From Verrucomicrobiota bacterium (GTDB lineage: Bacteria; Verrucomicrobiota; Verrucomicrobiia; Verrucomicrobiales; Akkermansiaceae), in assembly GCA_026397725.1 (NCBI GenBank), contig JAPLUI010000321.1, positions 27,763-91,762 on the forward strand: 64,000 bases of DNA. The letters run 5' to 3'. The notes below the pieces were generated by a model that saw only the letters and a list, made by a program, of their open reading frames with translations, was not told the DNA's origin and did no database searches. This document shows positions 17,251-25,200 of the stretch, one piece after another. Position 1 is the first letter of the stretch, and each line of letters starts with the position of its first letter. The position numbers and the translations under genes were made by a program.

Positions 17251-19785
17251 TCATGATTTGAGATTGAGAGGGATGGGCTTGGATTCGGCCAGCACGCTGC
17301 CGGTGGTGGAGTCTTGCACGACAATGCGGACGGCCTCGACGTCATCGCGGGTCAAGACCATCGCGACGTTGCCGCTTCTTCCGGCGGGCAGAGTGGCGAT
17401 ACGCGTTTTGGCATCGAATTCCATGCCGAGTGCCATGCCCGCGTGGCCGGCCTCTTCGCCCTTGCTGAGGAGAATGATTTGCACCCGGAGAGGTCCGCTG
17501 CTGACGAGGTCCGCCTCCACCTCGAGCCGCACGCCGAAGGTGCGGTTGGTGATGGATTCCGGATAGTCTCCCAAGGTCACGGTGGGTCCGGCGGAAACAA
17601 CGGCCGCGGTCGGCATGCGGAATGAAACCACCGGCACAACCAGCTCCTGAAGGCTGAAACCTCCGTGATGATAGGCGAGCCCGCCACCGGCCTTGAACAC
17701 GCCAAGTCCGGTTGGGAAAACGAAATCGAGATTCGAGTCATAGCCGAGTTCCGGAGCCTTGATGGTCACCGTGCCGACAGGCGCAGCGGGACCGCGACCG
17801 ATCCAACAGCGGCGATGCAACTCCACTTCAGAACCGGTGGGAGCATCCTGCTTCATGTCGTCATCCTTGCGGCTGCCAAACTGGTGGCCGTGATCGGCAG
17901 TCACCACGAAGCGTTCAAAGCCAAAACCCGCCAGTCTTCTAACAGCACGGGCGAGGTTGCCCACCACGGTGTCCATGACATGGCGGGCGAGCAGTTCGCT
18001 TTTCTCACCCAACGAATCAATTTCCTGCGAACGGACGACGAGCAGTCGGGCCTCGCCGATTTTTTGTTGGACCTTGGATGGCGTGTCTTGCAGCAGCCTG
18101 TCCAGAGTGATGTCGGTGGCATCCGGCACGGCGGCTTTCAGAAACTTCATGCGTTCGTTCACGCCCGTGAGCACACTGGTCCCGATGCGTGCGCCAACCT
18201 TGTCACCGGCATCAACCACCGCATAGGCCTCGGCCGCGCCCGGCAGCAATGCCGCCATGCACAGCGGGGTGATGGAGGGCAGCACCGCGATGGCTGGCAC
18301 CACTTCCATGTCGAGTGCCTCCGCCAATTGTCCCGAGAAATCCTGGCCCATCTCGAAACGGAAGGCATCCACATGGAAACATGCGACCCGGCCTGACAAC
18401 CGGGCGACCTTTTGCGGCCAAATACGGGTTTGGTGGAGCACGGCATCCACCGACCAATGGGACGCCTCCAGGGCCTTGCCAAAAATCCCGGCCATGGTTC
18501 GTAGCACCTGTTCGACCTTCGAGCGGATGACCGTCAGGGCGGCCTCGGTTTCCGGTTCCTCGTCCATGCGAGCGACCCGTGCTTCGAGGCGCCTGTGAGC
18601 GAGGTCCATCCGGTGCCATCCATCCTCCGCCACATAGCGGGCCACGATGGCACCACTGGTCACATTCGCGCCGAGCTTCTTCATATCGGCCTCGACTTTC
18701 CCGATCTCGGTGCCGATTTCGGCCATGAGTGCGCAAACTTCCCATTGAGCTTGGCGGCGGGAAAGATCCTGCCTTGCCCAGAAACTCTGGCTGTGGGTGG
18801 CCGCGAGCATTGCCGCCATTCCGTAGTCACCCGCGACAAGGACCTCGCCACAATGTTGCAGCATGGCGCGTTCCTCGAAGCGGAAGGTGTCGATGCTGCC
18901 GAGGTCTTTTGCGTCGATGCCTGCCGTGGCGAGGCCGAAGTCGGACTCCACCGCATCCGCCATGATTTGGAACTCTGTCGCGTAACGTGTCCGAAGGTGA
19001 TCCAGCACCTTGCGGCAGAACTCCCGTGCCTCCTTGCTGCCCGGAGTGGGTACCATGGCCAGACTGGTTGGTGCGTCGCATGAAAGGTCTTCCCGGAATT
19101 CATTCGCCAGAAGGAACCGCCGGAACTTGGTTCTAACTTCCGACAGTTCGCATCCGGGCTCCGCCACAAATCCGGCGCGGCTCTCTATCAGCTTGAGCAA
19201 TTCCGTGGCGACGTCCTTTTTCACCAGTTCCTCATCACACCCGGCGTCCGCCACCCATGCGGCCACCATCGCGACATTGTCGCGGGTTCCAAGGATCGAG
19301 GGAAGAAGGGAAGTCCGTTCACCGCCGTTGTTCTGTTCCAGCAATGTCAGGATGTCCGCGTAGGTGAGGCTGTCGGGTGCCAGCATCTCGTCGATCACCC
19401 CATCGCTGAAAAACTTCCGCATCACATTGCGGGCGAGGCGCTTCATCTGCGGTTCGTAGGTGGTGCCGGCCTTTTCCAATTCCATCAGCACCGAGCCTTT
19501 GGGATCCCTGCGCTCGCCGGGCAAATAGATCAGCAGCGGTTGTGGCCGGTTTACCGACACCAAGGGTTCCACCTGGAGGCGCAGTGCAAAATACGACCCT
19601 TGAAAAACCGCGAGCCGGGCATTGGTGGTTCCGATTGTGACTGTCGGCAAACCGCCATCTCCGCTCTGGCCCAGCGACGCCACAAACGGCTCAAACTCGC
19701 GGGCGACGTCATACCAGACCACGACCCGGTGGTTCTTGAGCTTGTCTTCGAGCTGGCTGTGCAGGTAGGCGGGAAAGGGGTTCAT
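17251..19785 (-). CDS. pglZ: BREX protein PglZ (alkaline phosphatase-like)
   Basis: 844 aa from ATG 19785, where the typical opening YLHSQLEDKLKNHRVVVWYD follows. Alkaline-phosphatase superfamily motifs are visible: CFHVDAFRFEMGQDF for the first metal site, LPSITPLCMAALLPG for the nucleophile region, and FVVTADHGHQFG for the last metal site. The C-terminal PglZ region includes AYHHGGFSLQELVVPVVSF. PglZ is the signature protein of BREX and is needed for both methylation and defence. It lies between the DUF4062/AlbA gene and brxL on the same strand. Confidence 0.93.
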   Translation of the reverse strand: MNPFPAYLHSQLEDKLKNHRVVVWYDVAREFEPFVASLGQSGDGGLPTVTIGTTNARLAVFQGSYFALRLQVEPLVSVNRPQPLLIYLPGERRDPKGSVLMELEKAGTTYEPQMKRLARNVMRKFFSDGVIDEMLAPDSLTYADILTLLEQNNGGERTSLLPSILGTRDNVAMVAAWVADAGCDEELVKKDVATELLKLIESRAGFVAEPGCELSEVRTKFRRFLLANEFREDLSCDAPTSLAMVPTPGSKEAREFCRKVLDHLRTRYATEFQIMADAVESDFGLATAGIDAKDLGSIDTFRFEERAMLQHCGEVLVAGDYGMAAMLAATHSQSFWARQDLSRRQAQWEVCALMAEIGTEIGKVEADMKKLGANVTSGAIVARYVAEDGWHRMDLAHRRLEARVARMDEEPETEAALTVIRSKVEQVLRTMAGIFGKALEASHWSVDAVLHQTRIWPQKVARLSGRVACFHVDAFRFEMGQDFSGQLAEALDMEVVPAIAVLPSITPLCMAALLPGAAEAYAVVDAGDKVGARIGTSVLTGVNERMKFLKAAVPDATDITLDRLLQDTPSKVQQKIGEARLLVVRSQEIDSLGEKSELLARHVMDTVVGNLARAVRRLAGFGFERFVVTADHGHQFGSRKDDDMKQDAPTGSEVELHRRCWIGRGPAAPVGTVTIKAPELGYDSNLDFVFPTGLGVFKAGGGLAYHHGGFSLQELVVPVVSFRMPTAAVVSAGPTVTLGDYPESITNRTFGVRLEVEADLVSSGPLRVQIILLSKGEEAGHAGMALGMEFDAKTRIATLPAGRSGNVAMVLTRDDVEAVRIVVQDSTTGSVLAESKPIPLNLKS

Positions 19786-19866
19786 GGGGCGTTGTAGGCG
19801 AATTTCACGAAGTCTTCTGGTGGGAGAGTTCAGGAAAATGGAATGCAAAGGACGGGTTTGTCGGGT

Positions 19867-21534
19867 TTATGTCGGGTTTTCCGGTGGGCGGGATGTCCCA
19901 ATTGTCCCATTTTTGTACCATTCTTGGGCAGGCTTTACAGGCGTCTCGTGGCCAGATTGAGTCTCTTCCGAGCCGATTGACTCGGTCCCTGATGTCCCCA
20001 ATGTCCCCATGATGTCCCTTCCGTGAGCTGGCTTCACAGGCTTCTCGTGACTCGATTGAACCGATTCTGACCCGATTGACCCGATTATGACCCGATTGGA
20101 ACGGAACCGATAGGCGGTGGAACGGCCTCCGCCAAAAACTTCGAAAACGCCTGATTTTGCCAACTCCTCCAAATCCCTCTTGGAGGTTGGCGCACTGGCT
20201 CCGGTGAGCTTTCGGAGTTCTGAATTATTGATCCGTCCGTTATCCCGGGCATAAGTGATCGCCATGCGTTGTCGCTCGTTCAGCCCCAGTCTGGCAACGA
20301 CATCCGGTGTGAGCCAATCCCGCCACAGGATGATGACAAACTCGCCGGGCGTCGCTTCGAAATCCGGCTCGGGAAGCGAGCAGGCGGTGGTTTCCGCGAT
20401 CATCATGAGGGTGCCGGTGCCGTATTTCTCGATGTAGCGGGCGAGGTAGAGGGCTTCGCAGATGTGGTGATTGCGGGCGATGGAAGCGTGGGGCCGATGA
20501 AGCTGCTCGGAAGTGAGAGGTGGCAGGAGGCCTCCGGGATTGCGAATTTCAATCCGGTCGGAAAAAACGGAAGCTTGGATGGCGGCAGGCTGGGTGTAGT
20601 CGCGGTGAGCGATGGCGTTGACCACCGCCTCCCGGATGACCGATGGAGGCAATTCGTATTCACCGGGCGCCTGGGCGGATTCGGCACGAGTGCCGATGCG
20701 GTAATTGAGCTTGGAGAGGATGAAGTCCACGGTCTGCTCAACGAGGGAAAACAGGTTTCCCTTGAAGATCCGGTAAAACGGGGCCGGCCGCTGGATGGTC
20801 GTGCCGTGAAAATGCATGCACCGGACTTCGGAGGCAGGGAAGAAGCGCTGGGGATTCTTACCAAATAGGAGAAGTGCCCCTTGGGATGGCTGCCCGTCTC
20901 GCAGTAGATCGAGATGGGTGAGTATCTCCGGCAAAGGTGTTGATTCGGCCAAGGCGAACTGGCGTTCGTGCCGGGCCATGCGGACGAATCGCGTCAATCC
21001 CTCTTCGTCGAGGTCCGCGAGTGAGGCGTCCGGATGGACGCGCTCATCGAAGGGCCGGCTTTGCAGCACGCCGCGTTCGTCCAGAAACTGGACCAGGCTG
21101 GCATACAGCGCGGCCTTCAGTTCGCCAGAGTCCTGAAAACGTCTTCGGATCAGTTGCGAACCGGCCTTGGAGACCAAAACCGCCATCTTGGCGGTCCGCG
21201 CCTTGTCATCGGAGCCCTTCACGAAAATCAGCCGTTCCTTCCCGGCCTCCGTCGCCCGGTCAAACTCGCGCTCGGTTGGAGAAACTCCGTTAGAATCCTC
21301 ATAGCCGTAGTCGTTGCCAAACAGCCCGACATAGAGTGCGCTGCCGTCCACCTCGTCCAGATAGACTTCATCCGGTCGTCGCCCGGATGCGGGAATGTCT
21401 TCGAATAGGAAAACGGAAAAGAATCGACCTAACAGCGCATCCGCTTCAACATAATCTTTCACTTCGCGGCGCTCTGCGGCGAACTCGCGCTGCACGCTGC
21501 TGACAAACAAGAGGTATTTGGAAGGAGTGGGCAT
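19867..21534 (-). CDS. DUF4062 + AlbA/Schlafen-type ATP-binding protein in BREX operon
   Basis: 555 aa. Residues 1-100 (KYLLFVSSVQREFAAERREV, LYVGLFGNDYGYED) match the DUF4062 TIR-like fold. The middle carries the ATP-dependent DNA helicase RecG-related/AlbA_2 C-terminal region: EYELPPSVIREAVVNAIAHR followed by DYTQ, and RIEIRNPGGLLPP, a GHKL-like ATP site. A winged-helix segment follows (GRINNSELRKLTGASAPTSK). The last 90 residues are two imperfect 30-residue repeats built on HExPVKPA and SIGSE, encoded by repeat-like DNA. Proteins of this layout are frequent BREX and defence-island accessories; a sensor or regulator role is inferred. Confidence 0.72.
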   Translation of the reverse strand: MPTPSKYLLFVSSVQREFAAERREVKDYVEADALLGRFFSVFLFEDIPASGRRPDEVYLDEVDGSALYVGLFGNDYGYEDSNGVSPTEREFDRATEAGKERLIFVKGSDDKARTAKMAVLVSKAGSQLIRRRFQDSGELKAALYASLVQFLDERGVLQSRPFDERVHPDASLADLDEEGLTRFVRMARHERQFALAESTPLPEILTHLDLLRDGQPSQGALLLFGKNPQRFFPASEVRCMHFHGTTIQRPAPFYRIFKGNLFSLVEQTVDFILSKLNYRIGTRAESAQAPGEYELPPSVIREAVVNAIAHRDYTQPAAIQASVFSDRIEIRNPGGLLPPLTSEQLHRPHASIARNHHICEALYLARYIEKYGTGTLMMIAETTACSLPEPDFEATPGEFVIILWRDWLTPDVVARLGLNERQRMAITYARDNGRINNSELRKLTGASAPTSKRDLEELAKSGVFEVFGGGRSTAYRFRSNRVIIGSIGSESVQSSHEKPVKPAHGRDIMGTLGTSGTESIGSEETQSGHETPVKPAQEWYKNGTIGTSRPPENPT

Positions 21535-21550
21535 GGCTTCGGTTCGTTGA

Positions 21551-22159
21551 TTACAGAGGAGGGGGGATCAGAATAGCAGGGGGCTCGGTAGCTCCTTTAA
21601 TACCTGCCAACGTCGTCACGGTAAGAGTTTCAAGTCCGTTGGTTACCTGATGCCAAGTGCCCCAATTGTTGCGAAACGAGTTCCGAAGAGCCTCGGCCAC
21701 TTGCTGATGGGACCTGGCATCTCCAAACGACACGAATCCTTCGAGTAAATGCACGGTGGTTTCCGCCAGGCTTCCTTCCAGTTGAAGCTTCCGCAGAATG
21801 TTCAAAGCGGCGAGTGTGACTGCTGCGCCAGGACCGCTATACCAATCGCGGGTCTTGGTATTCTTCCCATCAAGCTTCTCCTTTTCAAAATCACCCCTCC
21901 TCGCCGGATTGCCATCTCGGTATGCAGTGGATAGTGGGGCCTCAATGATCAGGACGGACTCGCTGTGGGTGTGCATCCATGCGATCAGCTTGTCGATTGC
22001 TGCTTGGTGGGTCAGAGTGTCGGAACCCGTGTCGTCACCGGCAGACCAAGCGATGCCGCAACTTCTTGCCGTGGCAGAGAATCCTGCGTCCAACGCGAGG
22101 ACGGCTAACGCCAGAAGGTGGTCGATGGAATCTTTGTTCCAGATGGATTTGATGATCAT
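21551..22159 (-). CDS. Unknown BREX-embedded protein, RNase H-fold-like
   Basis: 202 aa from ATG 22159 (a TTG at 22180 would add seven residues). Not recognised with certainty. The segment VLALDAGFSATARSCGIAW followed by SVLIIEAPLSTAYRD resembles the first strand Asp and the following strand Glu of RNase H-fold proteins such as the DUF429 family. A central TRDWYSGPGAAVTLAALNIL and a conserved-looking GFVSFGDARSHQQVAEALR follow. It sits 17 bases from the DUF4062 gene and about 100 bases after pglX, so it is part of the BREX transcript. Nuclease or nucleotide-sensing function is only a hypothesis. Confidence 0.5.
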   Translation of the reverse strand: MIIKSIWNKDSIDHLLALAVLALDAGFSATARSCGIAWSAGDDTGSDTLTHQAAIDKLIAWMHTHSESVLIIEAPLSTAYRDGNPARRGDFEKEKLDGKNTKTRDWYSGPGAAVTLAALNILRKLQLEGSLAETTVHLLEGFVSFGDARSHQQVAEALRNSFRNNWGTWHQVTNGLETLTVTTLAGIKGATEPPAILIPPPL

Positions 22160-22262
22160 GGCAGTTTTGTGTTCTGGCAAATACTATCGGGGTGACGGAA
22201 TGCCTAAACATCAAATATCTTCATTGGCCCCAAGGATAGTTTCATGTGATTCTTTCAGGTTC

Positions 22263-25200
22263 TTAGTTGTGGGCCTTCCGTGCCTTCTTCGAGCCACCCG
22301 ATGTTGGTGCCGTGGCAAGTGCTTCCAACGCCGCTTTTACCGCGTGGGAGGTGTGGGTGGCGATGAGTTGTTGGAGTTCTTCGGTGCTGACTTTCTTTTT
22401 CCGCCATTTGCCGGTGCCTTGGGTGGAGTCTTCGTTTTCGACGGTTGGGGTTTCTTCTTCGGCTTCGAGGATGGCTTCGGAGGCCTTGGATCTTTTTTTG
22501 GCACCGCGGCCCCGTTGGTTGTTAGGCAATTCGTCCCTGGGGATTTCCTCCCAGAAAAAATCCTCCAGGCCATGGGCGATGGCGAGGGATCGGTCGGTGG
22601 CGCATTTGGGGATGACGCGTTCGGGCCAGAGGTGGAGGGCGAGGTGGGCCCAGTCGTAATCGCCGGCGGCGAGTTTTTCCCAGGTGGCTTGGCAGTCCTT
22701 GCGCCACTTGGGCAGGCCGATCATGCGCCAGAGCGGAGCGTGGTTGAGGATGACGCCATCGTTGAGGTCCGGCTTGAAGAGCGGGGCGACGCGCTTGAGT
22801 TCGTCGCGGAGGGCGCGGAGGTCATCGACGAGTTCATCGGCTTCGGCGATTTCGGCGCGTTGGCTGGGGGCGGGCGTGGGGCCGGCGTCCTGACGGATGC
22901 GGAAGGCGCGGCCTTCCTCGTATTGGAGTTTCGGCTCCAGGAAATCGCGCAGGGCGGTGAAGAGGGTGTCCGCGGTGAGGCGGGGGTAATAGAGCCAGAG
23001 GGTATAAAGGCCGTTGGGGCTGGAGAGCGGCCAATAGATGGGGGCTTGGCGGCTACCTTTGGAATGGCTTGTGAGATGCACGGCGAAGAAGGCGGGAGGT
23101 TTGCGGAAAAATTCGCGCAGGGTTTTCACGCCGAGGATTTCGCAGGCTTCGTGGATGATTGAATCGGAGCAAGGGCGTCCCGCCCTTGTTTCTTCAGGGG
23201 AGAGAGGGCGTCCCGCCCTCCCTTCTTCAACCCTTCCTGAAGAAAATGAATAGGAAGACGAGAGCGGGACGCTCTCGCTCCACACAACTCCTAGCACCTC
23301 GCGAACACGGGTTTCGATGTCTTCGTCGTGACCCTTGTCGTCCACGAGGATGCCGGGCCAGGAAATGCGCAGCGGGTATTCGGCGGGCACGTCGACCGGG
23401 GTGGCGGGGAGTCCGTCGGCATTCTGCAACATGCCGGGCGGGCAAATGGGAAGCGGGTCAAACGGGGCTGGTTCTGGTGGTGCGGGCTTCTCACCAGTGG
23501 CGAAACGTAGGTCCCATCGACCAATAGCGCAGCCGATGGCATAAGCCAGCAAGTCGGCGGTGAGCATCGTGGAATCGGCGGTGGCGGCGTCTTTCTCCTC
23601 TTCTATTTCTTCTTCGGCATCGTCGGTGGCGGTTTCGGTTTCGGTCTCGGTCTCGGTCTCGGTTGCTAGCGCTGCTTTAGCCACGGCCCGGTCGTCGTCG
23701 TCAAGGTCATAAAGGTCGAAGGCAATGCCGTCGATCTCAGATTGGATGTTGGAAATCGTTTCGTTACTTCTACGGACATTGCGGGACCAAGTGTCGGTCC
23801 GATCAACGAGCTTGGATTCGGTTGAGGTAAGTAAGGCAGGTAAGAAAAATGCATTCGATGTCAAATTTGCAGTATCAATCGAACGCTTTGTCTTCCAAGG
23901 TATTGATGATAAAAAGTTAAGTTGTCTTTTTGTGTCAATGGTTAGCCTGGGCATCGGAATTTTTTGGAGAATCCCAACGACGAATTCAGGAAACCCGAAT
24001 CGCCCGAGCATGATCTTAAAAAGATAGTCGAATGCGGATGATGCGCAGAATGCCAGAAGGGAAGGTAAGTCCTCGGGTTGTGCAATAATTGCATATCCGC
24101 GAACACTGAAGATGCAGCCAGATGGCATTGCTTGTGGCGAGAATGAGGAGGTGCGTAGCGGCCAGGTTAAGCCGGGCCGATGGTAATATTCAGCGCTGGC
24201 GATCCGCCTGGACCAATGGCTGCATCCAGGGCGAGTTTCGATCCATGCCTTCATTTCGATGCCTTGGGCCTTCCAGTTTACAAGCAGCGGAACATCGGCA
24301 TAGAATCGTGCATAAGCTCCACCTTTCACGAATGGAACCCATGTGTCTTTTCGTTCTATTGGTGATATTTCCCAGAATGAGCGAAGAAATCGAAAATTGT
24401 CAGCAGTATTCATTCCTAGTCTGGCGACTCGATCAGCTCTTTCAAATTGCTCGAATTGACCAAAGAGCATGCGAATGCTGGCGCTTGTCCAATATGCGAA
24501 CGGGCTGCCAGGGACTTCCTTAAACGAGGCCGGGTCACAGATAAATGTACTCTGCGGAGATGGTTGCGAAATTTGGCAACGAATTGCTTGTGCTTTGTCG
24601 TCGTCTGCTAGCGTGCGGATGCACACCAGCGGAGGGAATACAGGTTTAGGGGCAGAAATGCCTGATCTTGCTGCCTTCCAGTTCGGGGAATAACGGACCA
24701 CATCGCCATCGCATCGTTGTATGAATCCTTCGGATTCGAGATGTTCAAGTTCGGCGATAGCCTGATGCCGCTTGAGTCCGTCGCGAGCTGCCTGCCACTT
24801 CGGGAGGCTGAAGCGTTCCTGTTTGTCGAGAACCACTGCTTCGAGAGTGGGAACGATGGAATGGGTGAGGTCGCGGGTTTCCGACGCGGAGAGACTGCGC
24901 AGCACATAGGCAGCGACTTCGACCATGGCATCGAGCACGCCCATGCCGAGGTCAGCGAGGGCGATGGGGCGGAAGAGGCGGAGGACGACGCGGGTGCGCC
25001 AGTCTTCGCTTTGGCCGAGGAAGAAGCCGGTGCGGGAGCTGATGATGCCGAGGAAGCCAGCGGGAACGAGGCGGGCCTGGAAGCACTCGACGAAGGCTTT
25101 ATACACGTCGCCCTTGGTATCGCCGTAGGTTTCGTCGAGGTACGGTTTCGAGGGCAGGCTGGCATCGCCGAAGGGAGGATTCATGAGCGCCACGTCGTAA

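Noticed and set aside
21798..23162. 454-codon plus-strand frame rich in Gly, Glu and Phe
   Set aside because: Exact antisense of pglX and of the small BREX gene.
23632..23664. Possible CRISPR-like array
   Set aside because: Pure tandem hexamers without spacers.
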